From contig NZ_FPAT01000011.1 of assembly GCF_900116555.1 (NCBI RefSeq), positions 119,161 to 183,160 on the forward strand: a DNA stretch of 64,000 nt. Reading direction: 5' to 3'. Source of the stretch: Actinopolyspora lacussalsi subsp. righensis (GTDB lineage Bacteria; Actinomycetota; Actinomycetes; Mycobacteriales; Pseudonocardiaceae). This document shows positions 18,427 to 29,265 of this stretch, in pieces. The first letter of the stretch is position 1; the number at the start of each line of letters is the position of its first letter. Both the position numbers and the translations under genes were made by a program. Below the pieces are notes generated by a model. That model saw only the letters and a list, made by a program, of their open reading frames with translations. It made no database searches and had not been told where the DNA came from.

Positions 18427-18663
18427 GTCGGATCAGGCTAGACGCGGATCTCGACGTGATCGATGTGATGATTCGACACAGCCGTGGACTCCGAAGTGTG
18501 CCGTGTCCACATTGTCACGCCCGGAAGGGCACCCGAACCGCATCGCTCCGGACCGGTTGTGCGGAGCGGCGCGGACGGGCGGGATCCCCGTCCCCGGTGT
18601 GCGGGACCACGGTCGGGCCGAACGATCGACCCGACCGCACGTGACCAGCCTCGGAGCCGGGTG

Positions 18664-20064
18664 CTACTTCCCGCCGGTGCGGATCGCGTGCACCGCTCGC
18701 TCGAGGGCCAGGTATCCCAGCAGTGTGATGCCCAGCAAGGGGAGCAGCACCATGAGCAGTGCGAATCCGAGCAGTATCGGCAACGGGGCGTTGCGCACCA
18801 CTGATCCCAGGCGCGGTGGCGCGCCGAGTGAGCCGGAGGGCCTGCGCAACAACCAGACCCGATAACCAGCGATGATCAGCACCAGCAACGCGACCGCGAG
18901 CGCGGTCAACAGCAGCTGCGTGGCCAGCCCGAACAACTGGGCCTGGTGAAAGTCGATCCCCAGCGAGGTGGCCTTGGCCAGCGGAGGGTACTCCGCCCAT
19001 TCCACCCGGTCGACGATCTCACCGGTGTCGCCGTTCACGGCCAGCGCCGTGGGGTTCACCGGCCATCGGCTGTCGTCCTCCTCGACTTTCCACGCGTGTC
19101 CGGGGGAGTCGGGTGGCTCGAATATCACGACTCCGTTCAGTCCGGCCTCCCGCGCCGCGGTCGCCACCCGGTCTGCTCCGGCAGTCGTCACCTCGGCCGT
19201 GGCTGATTCGTCTACTGTGGCTCCACCGGCCTCCTCGGTCCCGGTGGTCGGGTGCAGTACCGTGGACACCTCGGGTGAGTCCGAGTCGAACTGACTTCGT
19301 GCCACGTCGACCCAGGAACCCGCGTACGTCGTCCACGTCAGGCCGGTGACTATGAGCAGTACCAGCCCCGCGGCGGCGGTGACTCCGACGAGCCCGTGCA
19401 GCGAACGCCACCGGGGACGTCCCGGCTTCCGGAACAGAAAGTTTCTGGCGAGAGCTCGGTTGTCGCGTGGCCACCACAGCACGAGTCCGGTGATTATCGA
19501 TACCAGCAGCCAACTCGCGGCCAGTTCGGATATCGGTTCCGCGAATTTCCCTATTCGAAAGTTGGAATGCAGGTTACGCAGCCATTCGTCCGGCCGGTTC
19601 GATTCGGTTATACTGCCGGTGACTTCGGCCGAAGCCGGGTCGACGTAGACTGTCACCGTGCCTTTCGGCTTTTCGAACCTGTTCTGCTCGGCTGTTTCCG
19701 GGGCCAGGGTTACCGCCGTTGTCTCCTCACCCGCCGGAGCGGCAGGAGCGGCAGGGGTCACAGAGGATAATCGCAGTTCGGGCCGTGTTTCACGCGCCGA
19801 GGAGATCTGTTCGTCCAGCGGTCGCGCCGGGCCTTCGGCGGTCGCGCTGAGGGCCTGCCGGTGCAGGATGTGTTCCAGCTGCGGATTCCAGGCGTACAGA
19901 ATTCCGGTAATCGCCATGGCGAACAAGATCGGGGCGGCCAGTACTCCGCCGAGAAAATGCACACGCCACAGCACGGGACGTATCGCCGCGCGTTGGCGGG
20001 CCCTTGGTTCGTTCGTCTCCCGTGTCCGGGAAACGGGGGTGGACTCGGTTGATCGTCGGGACAC
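18664..20064 (-). CDS. PepSY-domain membrane protein
   Basis: 466 residues. The first helix follows RVHFLGGVLAAPILFAMAITG, with further helices near residues 180, 225, 385 and 430, the typical PepSY_TM (PiuB-like) layout of four core helices. Two PepSY-type extracytoplasmic regions are evident (YVDPASAEVTG and VNGDTGEIVDRVEWAEYPPLA). Many relatives take part in iron or haem-linked redox at the membrane. No siderophore gene is adjacent. The GTG at 20064 has an AGGAG site 5 nt upstream. Confidence 0.8.
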   Translation of the reverse strand: MSRRSTESTPVSRTRETNEPRARQRAAIRPVLWRVHFLGGVLAAPILFAMAITGILYAWNPQLEHILHRQALSATAEGPARPLDEQISSARETRPELRLSSVTPAAPAAPAGEETTAVTLAPETAEQNRFEKPKGTVTVYVDPASAEVTGSITESNRPDEWLRNLHSNFRIGKFAEPISELAASWLLVSIITGLVLWWPRDNRALARNFLFRKPGRPRWRSLHGLVGVTAAAGLVLLIVTGLTWTTYAGSWVDVARSQFDSDSPEVSTVLHPTTGTEEAGGATVDESATAEVTTAGADRVATAAREAGLNGVVIFEPPDSPGHAWKVEEDDSRWPVNPTALAVNGDTGEIVDRVEWAEYPPLAKATSLGIDFHQAQLFGLATQLLLTALAVALLVLIIAGYRVWLLRRPSGSLGAPPRLGSVVRNAPLPILLGFALLMVLLPLLGITLLGYLALERAVHAIRTGGK

Positions 20065-20419
20065 ACCGGCTCCTGTCTTCGGCGGTCGGGTGTTACCCGA
20101 CCGGTCGGGTTGGGCGTGTGTGGAGTTCCCACGATCATTGGAGTGTGATCGATGCCACCTCCGGTGTTCAACGGTTGATCACGTACTGGCCATCCGGTTC
20201 AGGGCCTTGGCCGGGCGGAGCGGGTGGCCCCGTGCCAACCGGGCGTGTCGCGAACATGCTGGTCAGGTGGTGTGGCTGTCCGTTGGTCCGTTCACGACCC
20301 CCGGAGAGCCGCACTCGGGAACGACACCCGATCGGCCGAATCGATTCCGTTGTGGCGTCTCGGCGCGTCGAGCCCGTCCCGAGCGGGCCTCCCCACGCGT
20401 ACCCGGCGGGGTGGACGGA

Positions 20420-20448
20420 TGACGGGCTCCTGCCGTCGGAGCCCGTCA
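20420..20448 (-). terminator. Terminator after cstA
   Basis: A perfect 11-bp stem (TGACGGGCTCC/GGAGCCCGTCA) with a 7-nt loop starts 2 nt after the cstA stop. It is the only feature seen in the 386-nt gap 20065-20450. The rest of that gap upstream of the PepSY gene must hold the PepSY promoter, which I could not place. Confidence 0.75.
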
Positions 20449-20450
20449 CA

Positions 20451-22169
20451 TCATCCTTCCGTGGCGTAATGGTGGGAATCGGTGGTTTCGTCGCGACTGC
20501 GCACAGCTCTGCGCAGCGCTACTGCCGCTTCCACGATCAGCCACACCGCCAGCAGGAAGATGATCACATCCAGCGGGGCGAGTACCCACTGACCCTGCGT
20601 GACGAACTCGACGAGGTTCAGCGCCAGAGCCCATGTGGTCATCACCAGCAGGAACAGCAGCGGTACCAGTACCGCCAGCGGATTCCGCCTGTTCTTGGTC
20701 ACCCACACCGCCACCACGGCCAGCGCGAGCCCAGCCGTGAGCTGGTTGGTGGTACCGAACAGTTGCCAGAGAACCCCGAAGGTGTAGCCCTTTTCGCCTC
20801 CACCGGGCAGCAACGCCATCGCCATCGGGATGACCACGGCAACCGTACTGGCCAGCGTCATGTTGCGCGCCAGCGGGCGAACCCTGGTGATCTCGCCGAT
20901 CTCCTGCACCACGTAACGCTGTAGCCGTACGCCCGTGTCCATCGTGGTGGCGGCGAAACTGATCACCATGATCGTGGCGAATACCAGGCCGACGCTGATC
21001 GGCAGTCCCAGATTGTTCGCGAATCCGGCCACACCCCGTACGAAGTTCTGGGTCGCCCCGTCGGAGGCGGTGGCGAAGCTGGCGTAGAGGTTGTTCCACT
21101 CGACAGTCGAGCCCACCGCTCCCGCGGTAACCGCGAGCACCGCGGCGACCGCGAGCGATCCTTCACCCACGGCCCCCATGTATCCGATGTATCGGGCATC
21201 GGTTTCCCTGCCCAGCTGTTTGGAGGACGTGCCCGACGAGACCAGGCTGTGGAAACCCGACACCGCCCCACAGGCGATGGTCACGAACAGGAACGGGAAC
21301 CAGCTCGGCGAGTCGGCGGGGACGTCGTTGATCACGGGTGCGACTATCCGGTCGAAGCCGACCACGACGCCCAGCAGGATCACGGCGAGCCCGACGAACA
21401 GTTGGTGCGAGTTGATGTAGTCCCTGGGCTGTAGCAACACCCACACCGGAAGTCGCGAGGCGACGAAGGTGTAGGCGAACAGGAAGACGACCCACAGTGT
21501 CCTGGGCTCCGCCCCGAGCGTGGCGGCGAGGGGATCCAGCGAGACGGGAAAGGCCATGCCGAGCAGGATCGTCAGATACAACACGATCACACCGATGATC
21601 GATGGCAGGAACGCCGAGGACCTGGTGTGATAGACGTACTGGCCGATACCGATGGCCAGTGGCACCTGTAGCACCACGGGCAGCACGGCAGCCGGGTTGG
21701 CCACGAACAGGTTGGCGATGACCACGGCGAACACGGCGTTGACCAGTGTCAGCAGGAAGAAAATGATCAACAGGAACAGTGTGCGAGCTCTTCTGCTGAT
21801 CACGTCACGAGCCAGGGTTCCGATACTCTCGGCTCGGTGCCGTACTGAGACCACCAGTGAACCGAAATCGTGTGCACCCGCCGCGAAGATGGTTCCGAAA
21901 GTGATCCACAGCAGTGCCGGTCCCCAACCCCAGAACACCGCGATGGCCGGTCCCACGATCGGAGCGGCACCCGCTACCGAGGTGAAGTGGTGTCCGAACA
22001 GTACGTGCTTGTTCGTCGGTACGAAGTCGACTCCGTCCCCCCTCTGGTGGGCCGGTGTCACGAACTCGGGGTCCAAACCGTACACACGGCGTGCCAGATA
22101 AGCCGAGTAGTAGCGGTATCCGAGAGCGAAGATCCCCAGAACCACCAGGGCCGGAACGATCGCGGGCAT
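20451..22169 (-). CDS. cstA: Carbon starvation protein CstA (peptide/pyruvate transporter family)
   Basis: 572 residues, about 16 membrane helices. It has CstA signatures such as the GHHFTSVAGAAPIVGPAIA stretch near residue 60, WITFGTIFAAGAHDF and GFHSLVSSGTSSKQL. Family members import peptides or pyruvate. This is the shorter actinobacterial form (E. coli CstA is about 700 residues). The ATG has a GGAGGAG ribosome-binding site. Its upstream region is shared with the divergent gene at 22277. No partner YbdD-type gene follows. Confidence 0.92.
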   Translation of the reverse strand: MPAIVPALVVLGIFALGYRYYSAYLARRVYGLDPEFVTPAHQRGDGVDFVPTNKHVLFGHHFTSVAGAAPIVGPAIAVFWGWGPALLWITFGTIFAAGAHDFGSLVVSVRHRAESIGTLARDVISRRARTLFLLIIFFLLTLVNAVFAVVIANLFVANPAAVLPVVLQVPLAIGIGQYVYHTRSSAFLPSIIGVIVLYLTILLGMAFPVSLDPLAATLGAEPRTLWVVFLFAYTFVASRLPVWVLLQPRDYINSHQLFVGLAVILLGVVVGFDRIVAPVINDVPADSPSWFPFLFVTIACGAVSGFHSLVSSGTSSKQLGRETDARYIGYMGAVGEGSLAVAAVLAVTAGAVGSTVEWNNLYASFATASDGATQNFVRGVAGFANNLGLPISVGLVFATIMVISFAATTMDTGVRLQRYVVQEIGEITRVRPLARNMTLASTVAVVIPMAMALLPGGGEKGYTFGVLWQLFGTTNQLTAGLALAVVAVWVTKNRRNPLAVLVPLLFLLVMTTWALALNLVEFVTQGQWVLAPLDVIIFLLAVWLIVEAAVALRRAVRSRDETTDSHHYATEG

Positions 22170-22276
22170 GTCTCACTCCTCCGGCGTGGCTGCGGCGTCC
22201 GACAACGTGGTATAAGCCACCCACGGAGAGTATCTCCCATTCAGGGGTCACACACCAGGTTGAAAGGACAGAGCCG

Positions 22277-23104
22277 TTGCGGCAAATCCGTTCAGTGTGG
22301 CGAAAGGCGGTGACCGGCGAACTCTGCTGGGTGGACTCGGCGGGGCGTCCGAACGGGATCGCCGTGACACCGTTGCTGCGTGGTGAGGTGCCGTGTGTGG
22401 CGCTGCCGTACTCCCATCGTGCGACCGTTCGACTGTTGGCGGAGGCGACCGAGGTCGGTTTCGCCGTTACGGACGGACGTTCGCTGCGAACGGGGCAGGG
22501 GGGCCTGGTGGTCTTCGGTCCCGTCCGGGTGATCGATGATCTGTCGGGCTCGTTGTTCGGCGAACAGCTGCTCGAACAGGAGTTGCGCAAATACCCGCCC
22601 TCGCGTGCGCTCGTCGACAGCCTGCTGCTCCGCCGCGAGAACTGGTGGTGGATGCCACGAGTGGTCGTGGAGTTGTCCGGAGTGAACCGTGCCGTCGAAT
22701 CCGCCCGCCGTGACGATCCCGCGCGAAACGCGTTGTTGATTCACGGGTCGGAGACCGCCGCGGTGAGCACCGTGGCACTCGGTGAGCGCAGCTCCGGCCG
22801 TATGGAAATCACCTCGTTGGATGATGCTTTGCCCCTCGACGGGGGAACGGGAATGGTATTCGGGTACGACTACACCAGTACCGACCTCGAAAGATGGGAA
22901 AGCTGGCGGTTTTCCGGTTCGTTGCGGCGTGGCGGGTTCGAAATCTCGCACGGGGAGGGGACACCCGGCGAAAAGTCCCGTCCCCTCGGGCTGTTGGAGC
23001 GGATTCGGCGCAGGCACAGGATCGCCAAAGCGTGTCGCGGTGAGATAACCGTCGCCGAACGTCACACGAACGGGGGTTCCCGAGAGGTGTCGTGGACCCC
23101 GTGA
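22277..23104 (+). CDS. Conserved hypothetical protein, possible FMN-binding split-barrel fold
   Basis: 275 residues from a TTG with an AAAGGAC site 8 nt upstream. The larger open frame runs back into cstA and is not real. The first 110 residues (GELCWVDSAGRPNGIAVTPL, then strands with VALPYSHRAT and GPVRVIDD) resemble the pyridoxamine-oxidase-like split barrel, which often blocks or binds flavin. The C-terminal half shows no motif that I know. It is divergent from cstA and convergent with the EEP gene. Function unknown. Confidence 0.6.
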   Translation: MRQIRSVWRKAVTGELCWVDSAGRPNGIAVTPLLRGEVPCVALPYSHRATVRLLAEATEVGFAVTDGRSLRTGQGGLVVFGPVRVIDDLSGSLFGEQLLEQELRKYPPSRALVDSLLLRRENWWWMPRVVVELSGVNRAVESARRDDPARNALLIHGSETAAVSTVALGERSSGRMEITSLDDALPLDGGTGMVFGYDYTSTDLERWESWRFSGSLRRGGFEISHGEGTPGEKSRPLGLLERIRRRHRIAKACRGEITVAERHTNGGSREVSWTP

Positions 23105-23126
23105 CCCGAGCGGGAAACCGAACTTT

Positions 23127-24038
23127 TCAACTCGGGATTCGCAGTTCCGCGAGCACCGGAAGGTGATCGGAGGCCGTGCTGGCCACCGTCGTCGAACAAA
23201 CGATCTCCGTCTCCCGGGACGCCGCTATGTGGTCGAGCCGCACCCGCGGTCCTCGCGCCGGGTAGGTTGGCGCGCCGGTGTGTCCCGCCGTGTCGCGAAG
23301 CCGCTTCCAGAGCGGAGCCAGTTCCGGAGCTCGCGAGGTGGCGTTGAGATCCCCGAGCAGCAGTCGGGGCGTACCCGGATCGTCCCGATCCAGGGCGGTC
23401 ACGATCTCCCTCACCTGGATCCGTCGCGTCCGAGGGCGTTTTCGGTAGTCCAGATGAGCGGCGTAAACGTGCACGGCGGTTCCGTTGATATCCACGACCA
23501 CTTCGGGAAATCCCGGCAGTCTGACGGTGCTCTCGGAGGGGTGTTGAGTGCTCCGCCTGGTCATCCGGTGGTTGGTCGCGGAGAGCACGGGGTGTTCGCT
23601 CAGTACCGCCAGGCCGAACCGTCGTTTCGGATACCTCGGCCGTGGCGGGGGAAGAGTGTAGATCGGCGCGAAGAACGCGCGCATCCCCAGTCTGCTCGCC
23701 AGCACTCTCGCCTGGTCGCGCCAGGCGCTGCGCCGTGACCAGTGCACATCCACTTCTTGCAGGGCTACCACCTCGGCTCCCGATCGCTCGATCACCGAAG
23801 CCGTCCGTCGCGGATTCAACCTCCCCTGGGAGTCACGGCCCGAATGGATGTTGTACTGCATCACCCGTAAGTGTGGACTCGGTTGCCCGCAACCCGCTGC
23901 CGAACTCGAGGACGTCGAGCTCGAGGACGCCGTCGCTTGTGGTGACGGCAGGACCTCTGGTGCTGCCAGCAACAGGCTCAGCACGATGACGGTGTGGCGG
24001 AGCACGCTCCCACTCTGCGGGATCAGCTCGTCGTCCAC
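23127..24038 (-). CDS. Secreted or anchored endonuclease/exonuclease/phosphatase-fold protein
   Basis: 303 residues. An N-terminal hydrophobic segment (residues 14-27), then a Ser-rich linker, indicate export or anchoring. The EEP fold follows with its motifs in order: MQYNIHSG, ALQEVDVHW, AHLDYR, GDLNAT, RLDHI and the catalytic SDHLPV near the end. It could act on phosphodiesters (DNA, phospholipid or inositol phosphate). The motifs do not decide which. The GTG start at 24038 is chosen to include the signal segment. Confidence 0.8.
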   Translation of the reverse strand: MDDELIPQSGSVLRHTVIVLSLLLAAPEVLPSPQATASSSSTSSSSAAGCGQPSPHLRVMQYNIHSGRDSQGRLNPRRTASVIERSGAEVVALQEVDVHWSRRSAWRDQARVLASRLGMRAFFAPIYTLPPPRPRYPKRRFGLAVLSEHPVLSATNHRMTRRSTQHPSESTVRLPGFPEVVVDINGTAVHVYAAHLDYRKRPRTRRIQVREIVTALDRDDPGTPRLLLGDLNATSRAPELAPLWKRLRDTAGHTGAPTYPARGPRVRLDHIAASRETEIVCSTTVASTASDHLPVLAELRIPS

Positions 24039-24182
24039 CGCGCTCAGCGTCGGTGTGTCGCCGGATCCGGTGCGATTCGACAGGGGGCTACCGTTCGGGA
24101 GCGCGGCCGGTCGAGGTGTTCTCGGCCGGCCGGAACCCGCGATGGGCGAGCCTCGTCCGTCGGCTCGTCGGCCGATCGGTGC

Positions 24183-24860
24183 TCACCAGCCACGTGCCCG
24201 CCACTCGGATAGTTTCGGACGCTCGTTCCCCAGGGTCGAGTCGTCACCGTGGCCGGGATAGAACCACGTGTCGTCGGTGAGAACGCCGAAGACCCGGTTC
24301 TCCACGTCGTCGAGCAGCGAGCGGAAGTCCTCCGGTGTCCCCGTCTTGCCGACCCCACCGGGAAACAGCGAGTCCCCGGTGAACAGGTGCGGGTGCCCCA
24401 CCGGGTCGCGGTAGAGCAGCGCGATCGAACCAGGCGTGTGTCCCCGCAGGTGCACGACCTCCAGCGCGGACTCGCCCACCTGGATGGTTTCGCCGTGTTC
24501 GACCTCCCGATCGGGAGGGACCGGAAGCGGTTCCGAGTCCAGGGGATGAGCCACGGTATAGGAACCGGTCTGACCGGCGATGGAACCGAGTGCTTGCCAG
24601 TGGTCCGGATGCCGGTGCGTGGTGACGATGGTGCGCAGTCGCGGACGGTCCTCGTCGTGGCCGAGCAGGTCGGTCAACCGCTCCGGATCGTCGGCCGCGT
24701 CGATCAGCAACGCGTCCCCGGTGCGCCTGCAGGTGAGTAGGTACGCGTTGTTGTCCATCCGTCCCACGGAAATCTTGGTGACGGTCAGCGCGTCCAGCCT
24801 CCGCCGCGCGGCGGCCCCGCCCGGCTGCACGTGTCCGGTGTAGTGTTCCTGGATCTCCAC
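24183..24860 (-). CDS. MBL-fold metallo-hydrolase (glyoxalase II-like)
   Basis: 225 residues with the metal site H82-x-H84-x-D86-H87 in THRHPDH, then HLRGHTPGSIA, FTGDSLFPGGVGKT and FYPGHGD. This is a compact hydroxyacylglutathione-hydrolase-like enzyme. In actinobacteria the thiol is likely mycothiol or a related thioester. The GTG at 24860 is taken as the start because the frame further upstream shadows the next gene. A similar gene lies beside uvrA in Mycobacterium (Rv1637c, from memory). Confidence 0.85.
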   Translation of the reverse strand: MEIQEHYTGHVQPGGAAARRRLDALTVTKISVGRMDNNAYLLTCRRTGDALLIDAADDPERLTDLLGHDEDRPRLRTIVTTHRHPDHWQALGSIAGQTGSYTVAHPLDSEPLPVPPDREVEHGETIQVGESALEVVHLRGHTPGSIALLYRDPVGHPHLFTGDSLFPGGVGKTGTPEDFRSLLDDVENRVFGVLTDDTWFYPGHGDDSTLGNERPKLSEWRARGW

Positions 24861-24942
24861 GACGGAGAGCCTAGTAGGACTCCGTCGTCCCGGTTCGCCG
24901 AGGTTCCGGGCGGGCCGAACCCGTTGGCCCGCGCGGTGGCGG

Positions 24943-25710
24943 TCACAGCCACGATGGCAACTCGGGAGGGGTACCTGCCAGCTGCTGGGGGCCGGTTCTG
25001 CCCAGCAGCCATCCCAGGGCGGCTCCCGGAGTGCCCCGCACCCGGTGCTCCGGTGAGTTCGGGGTGCCGAGCCGCCACACACTGCTGCTTCCGTCGGTGA
25101 ACTCGACCTCGAGGGAGAGCGGCGGGACATCGGGGCGCCCGCCGAACTGCCGGACGGCGTCGTTGAGCAGCCATTCGATCTCCTCGCGCGGTATGTCGTC
25201 GAATCCGAAGCCGTGATTCAGATCCACCGAGTGCACCCGTACCTCGAACAGGCGGATCCGTGGTATCTGGTGCGCGGGGATCGACTTTCCCGGGGCCACT
25301 TCCACCTCGGCGTACCACGCCGGCTCCGGCAGCGTTCGGAAAGCCTCCGCCAGCCGCCCCGAGGCGGCCGCCACGTCCTCCAGCAGCAGTCGGTGGTTTC
25401 GCAGGCTGCCCTCGGAGATGTCGGCGTCCCTGTCCTGTCTGCTGGCGTACATGGCGTGTTCGACACCGGTGCGTGCCCACGTCAGCAGGTTGACGCACCC
25501 GTCGGCGTTGCGGGCCAGGTGCGAGATCACGTGTGCCCTGCTCCAACCGGGCAGCAGGCTGGGCTCGTGTACCGAAGCGTCGTCCATTGCCTCCACCGTG
25601 CTCAGCAACCCGGCAGTGGCCTGCTGCACGGCTGTCAGCAGCTCTTTTCGGCGAGGGTGTCGCCGAGCCACTTCACCGTCGGCGTATTCCTCGTACTCGA
25701 GATCGGTCAT
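24943..25710 (-). CDS. Mycothiol-dependent maleylpyruvate-isomerase-family protein (TIGR03083)
   Basis: 255 residues with a DinB-like four-helix N-terminal domain. The family metal-site histidines are seen around SRAHVISHLARNADG. An SCP2-like C-terminal part includes RLFEVRVHSVDLNHGFG. Members bind mycothiol or a divalent metal and act as isomerases or transferases. The ATG at 25710 is preferred over 25755, which has no ribosome-binding site. It is upstream of the MBL gene in the same direction, suggesting a shared thiol-linked job. Confidence 0.8.
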   Translation of the reverse strand: MTDLEYEEYADGEVARRHPRRKELLTAVQQATAGLLSTVEAMDDASVHEPSLLPGWSRAHVISHLARNADGCVNLLTWARTGVEHAMYASRQDRDADISEGSLRNHRLLLEDVAAASGRLAEAFRTLPEPAWYAEVEVAPGKSIPAHQIPRIRLFEVRVHSVDLNHGFGFDDIPREEIEWLLNDAVRQFGGRPDVPPLSLEVEFTDGSSSVWRLGTPNSPEHRVRGTPGAALGWLLGRTGPQQLAGTPPELPSWL

Positions 25711-26183
25711 GCTTCCCCGCCTTCGCGTGGCCTCGATGTCGTCGTCCCGAGTCATCGGGGCGGGGTGGTAGTACCGGCTTTGGACGAGGATAGGCGTCCC
25801 CGCACCCGTGGCGGTAGTCTCGTGGGGCCGTGAAGTCGGCGCGGAGCCCGCTGGTGGCTGGGGCCGATACGCATATATCACTCACCAGAGTGAAGTTCGC
25901 GTGGTTGTTCCCCGCCCCGGAACCGGTTCGGAATGCTCGTCGCGTTCGTGACGTTGTTCGCCGCGTGCGGAGGTGTCCGGGTCCCCGTTCGGGGTGGACC
26001 GCGTCGAGCCGTATTGTCGTCCCGCTGCAATAGCATGGGCGCGAACCGCGCCCCGCGCCCACCGAGCGACGGTTGTTCGGGTATCGGGAGCCGCGGGCGG
26101 GATCGTGGTGAAGTGGCGACAACGGCGGCCGCCGCATCACAACGTGCATCCGCAGACCACATACTTTGTGAAGGGATCTTCGA
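25711..26183. other. Intergenic region upstream of uvrA
   Basis: 473 nt between divergent genes. It contains a 10-bp palindrome, GAACCGGTTC, at 25920-25929. I looked for an actinobacterial SOS box (TCGAAC-N4-GTTCGA) and found no full match. The AAGGGA ribosome-binding site of uvrA is at 26171-26176. No gene is recognised. Confidence 0.4.
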
Positions 26184-29045
26184 GTGGCTGACCGCCTAGT
26201 CGTCCGCGGCGCTCGTGAGCACAATCTCACCGGGATCGACCTCGACCTGCCGCGTAACAGCCTGATCGCTTTCACCGGCCTGTCCGGGTCCGGCAAGTCG
26301 AGCCTGGCCTTCGACACCATCTTCGCCGAGGGACAGCGCCGGTACGTGGAGTCGCTGTCGGCCTATGCCAGGCAGTTTCTGGGGCAGATGGACAAACCGG
26401 ATGTCGATTTCATCGAAGGACTGTCCCCCGCCGTGTCCATCGATCAGAAGTCCACGAGCAAGAACCCCCGGTCGACCGTCGGCACCATCACCGAGGTCCA
26501 CGACTATCTGCGGTTGCTGTTCTCCCGGGCGGGCAAACCGCACTGCCCGGAGTGCGGGGACCCCATCAGCAAGCAGACTCCGCAGCAGATCGTCGATCAG
26601 GTTCTCGCGATGCCGGAGCGTACCCGGTTCCAGGTGCTGGCTCCGGTGGTACGGGGGCGCAAGGGCGAGTACGTCGACCTGTTCGAGCAGCTGCAGACAC
26701 AGGGATACGCACGTGTGCGCGTGGACGGCGCCGTATATCCGCTCGAGTCGCCACCGACGCTCAAGAAGCAGGAAAAGCACGACATCGCCGTGGTCGTGGA
26801 TCGGCTGACCGTCAAGTCCGAGGCCAAGCAGCGACTCACCGACTCCGTGGAAACCGCGCTTCGGCTGGCCGACGGGTTGGTAGCGCTGGAGTTCGTCGAC
26901 GTCGAGGAGCACGACGCACAGCGGGAACGCAAGTTCTCGGAGAACTTCGCCTGCCCGAACGGGCACCCCTTCGGAGTGGAGGAGCTGGAACCACGGGCCT
27001 TCTCCTTCAACTCCCCCTATGGAGCGTGCCCGGACTGTACCGGGCTCGGTATTCGCAAGGAGGTCGATCCGGAACTCATCGTTCCCGACGAGGATCTCTC
27101 GTTGTCCGAGGGGGCGATCGCGCCGTGGGCGGGAGGCAACACCGCCGAGTACTTCACCCGTATGCTGACCGCGCTGTCGGAGTCGGTCGGCTTCCGGATG
27201 GACACCCCGTGGAACCGGTTGCCCACCAAGGTCAAAAAGGCCGTGCTGCACGGCAGCACCGACCAGATCCACATGCGCTACCGGAACCGTTACGGCAGGC
27301 AGCGCTCCTACTACGCCGCCTACGAGGGCGTGATCCCCTTCCTGGAACGCCGGTTGGACCAGACCGAGTCCGACTACGCGCGGGAGAAGTACGAGGGCTA
27401 CATGCGCGATGTGCCCTGTCCCTCCTGCGCGGGTACTCGGCTCAAACCGGAGATCCTGGCCGTCACCGTGCACAACCCCGAAATGGGGGAGATGTCCATA
27501 GCCCAGGTGAGTTCGTTGAGCGTGCGGGAGTGTTCGGCGTTTCTCGACGGGCTGGTGCTGGGCGAGCGGGAACAGATGATCGCCGGACGAGTCCTCAAGG
27601 AGGTGCAGGCCAGGCTGGGTTTCCTGCTCGACGTCGGGCTCGAGTACCTTTCGTTGGATCGACCCGCGGGCACGCTCTCCGGCGGTGAGGCACAACGGAT
27701 TCGGCTGGCGACCCAGATCGGTTCCGGGCTTGTCGGAGTCCTCTACGTACTCGACGAGCCCTCGATCGGGCTACATCAACGTGACAACCACCGCCTGTTG
27801 GACACCTTGAACCGGCTGCGTGACCTCGGCAACACCCTGATCGTGGTCGAGCACGACGAGGACACGGTGCGCAGCGCCGACTGGGTGGTCGACATCGGAC
27901 CCGGCGCCGGTGAGCACGGCGGACGTGTCGTACACGCCGGTCCGGTCGCCGAGCTGCTCACCAACGAGAAGTCGTTGACCGGTGATTACCTGGCCAGGCG
28001 CAAGCGCATCGAGCTTCCCGCCGAGCGCAGGCCCAGGAACCCCAAGAACCAACTGACCGTGGTCGGGGCCAGGGAAAACAACCTCCGGGAGATCGACGTA
28101 TCGTTCCCGCTGGGCTGTCTGATAGGCGTTACCGGCGTTTCCGGTTCCGGCAAGTCGACTCTGGTCAACGACGTACTGGCCTCCTCGTTGGCCAACAAGC
28201 TCAACGGTGCCCGCACGGTTCCCGGCAGGCACAAGCGCATCAGGGGGATCGACAACGTGGACAAGCTCGTCCAGGTTGATCAATCCCCGATCGGGCGTAC
28301 GCCCCGTTCCAACCCGGCCACCTACACAGGGGTGTTCGACCGGATCCGGAAGCTGTTCGCGGCCACCACGGAGGCGAAGGTTCGGGGGTACCAACCAGGC
28401 AGGTTCTCGTTCAACATCAAAGGGGGACGTTGTGAGGCCTGTGCCGGCGACGGAACCCTCAAGATCGAGATGAACTTCCTGCCCGACGTCTACGTCCCCT
28501 GCGAGGTCTGCAAGGGGGCTCGCTACAACCGGGAGACCCTCGAGGTCCGCTACAAGGGCAAGACCATAGCGGAGGTTCTCGACCTGCCCATCGAGGACGC
28601 GGCCGAGTTCTTCGAGCCGATCACCGCGATTCACAGGTATCTGAAGACGTTGGTGGACGTCGGACTCGGCTACGTACGTCTCGGCCAGCCCGCGCCCACG
28701 CTGTCCGGTGGCGAGGCACAGCGGGTCAAGCTCGCCAGTGAACTCCAGAAGCGCTCGACGGGCCGGACCGTCTACATTCTCGACGAACCGACCACGGGAC
28801 TGCACTTCGAGGACATCCGCAAGCTGCTCGGTGTGGTCAACGGTCTGGTTGACAAGGGGAACACCGTGGTCGTGATCGAGCACAACCTCGACGTGATCAA
28901 AATGTCCGACTGGCTGCTCGACCTGGGGCCCGAAGGCGGTAACGGTGGTGGCACGCTGGTCGCCGAGGGAACACCGGAACAGCTGGCCGAAGTCGGGGAG
29001 AGCTACACCGGCCGGTTCCTGGCGCCGGCGCTGACCGAGCACTGA
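26184..29045 (+). CDS. uvrA: UvrABC excinuclease subunit A
   Basis: 953 residues, the full family length. It has two ABC ATPase modules: Walker [11 protein letters not shown] near residue 32 and [10 protein letters not shown] near 652, and two LSGGEAQR signatures. Zinc modules are visible as [15 protein letters not shown]...CPDC and CEACAGDG...CEVC. UvrA recognises bulky DNA lesions and loads UvrB. The GTG start is set by AAGGGA 7 nt upstream. A terminator hairpin follows. It is the left border of the conserved uvrA-infC neighbourhood. Confidence 0.97.
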   Translation: MADRLVVRGAREHNLTGIDLDLPRNSLIAFTGLSGSGKSSLAFDTIFAEGQRRYVESLSAYARQFLGQMDKPDVDFIEGLSPAVSIDQKSTSKNPRSTVGTITEVHDYLRLLFSRAGKPHCPECGDPISKQTPQQIVDQVLAMPERTRFQVLAPVVRGRKGEYVDLFEQLQTQGYARVRVDGAVYPLESPPTLKKQEKHDIAVVVDRLTVKSEAKQRLTDSVETALRLADGLVALEFVDVEEHDAQRERKFSENFACPNGHPFGVEELEPRAFSFNSPYGACPDCTGLGIRKEVDPELIVPDEDLSLSEGAIAPWAGGNTAEYFTRMLTALSESVGFRMDTPWNRLPTKVKKAVLHGSTDQIHMRYRNRYGRQRSYYAAYEGVIPFLERRLDQTESDYAREKYEGYMRDVPCPSCAGTRLKPEILAVTVHNPEMGEMSIAQVSSLSVRECSAFLDGLVLGEREQMIAGRVLKEVQARLGFLLDVGLEYLSLDRPAGTLSGGEAQRIRLATQIGSGLVGVLYVLDEPSIGLHQRDNHRLLDTLNRLRDLGNTLIVVEHDEDTVRSADWVVDIGPGAGEHGGRVVHAGPVAELLTNEKSLTGDYLARRKRIELPAERRPRNPKNQLTVVGARENNLREIDVSFPLGCLIGVTGVSGSGKSTLVNDVLASSLANKLNGARTVPGRHKRIRGIDNVDKLVQVDQSPIGRTPRSNPATYTGVFDRIRKLFAATTEAKVRGYQPGRFSFNIKGGRCEACAGDGTLKIEMNFLPDVYVPCEVCKGARYNRETLEVRYKGKTIAEVLDLPIEDAAEFFEPITAIHRYLKTLVDVGLGYVRLGQPAPTLSGGEAQRVKLASELQKRSTGRTVYILDEPTTGLHFEDIRKLLGVVNGLVDKGNTVVVIEHNLDVIKMSDWLLDLGPEGGNGGGTLVAEGTPEQLAEVGESYTGRFLAPALTEH

Positions 29046-29066
29046 CCAGTAGTTCGTCGGTGCGCG

Positions 29067-29086
29067 CTCCGGCCCTCGGGCCGGAG
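29067..29086 (+). terminator. Terminator after uvrA
   Basis: An 8-bp GC-rich stem (CTCCGGCC/GGCCGGAG) with a CTCG tetraloop begins 22 nt after the uvrA stop. No T-run. Confidence 0.65.
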
Positions 29087-29265
29087 TGAGTCGATCAGTG
29101 GTGCTTGTGGTCGGGCATGCCCCGTAGGGCGCCGTTGGTTTGCCACGTACTGCCGGATGACGATCAACGGAGCACCGTCGCAGAGGCGGCGACGAGATCC
29201 TCTCGCCCGCCACCGACGAGTACGGCCACGACGTCGAGCTTGCCCCGGAGCTTGACCCGGAGCCG

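Noticed and set aside
25860..26183. Possible SOS box upstream of uvrA
   Set aside because: Only loose GTTCG-type half-sites occur. No full TCGAAC-N4-GTTCGA site was found.
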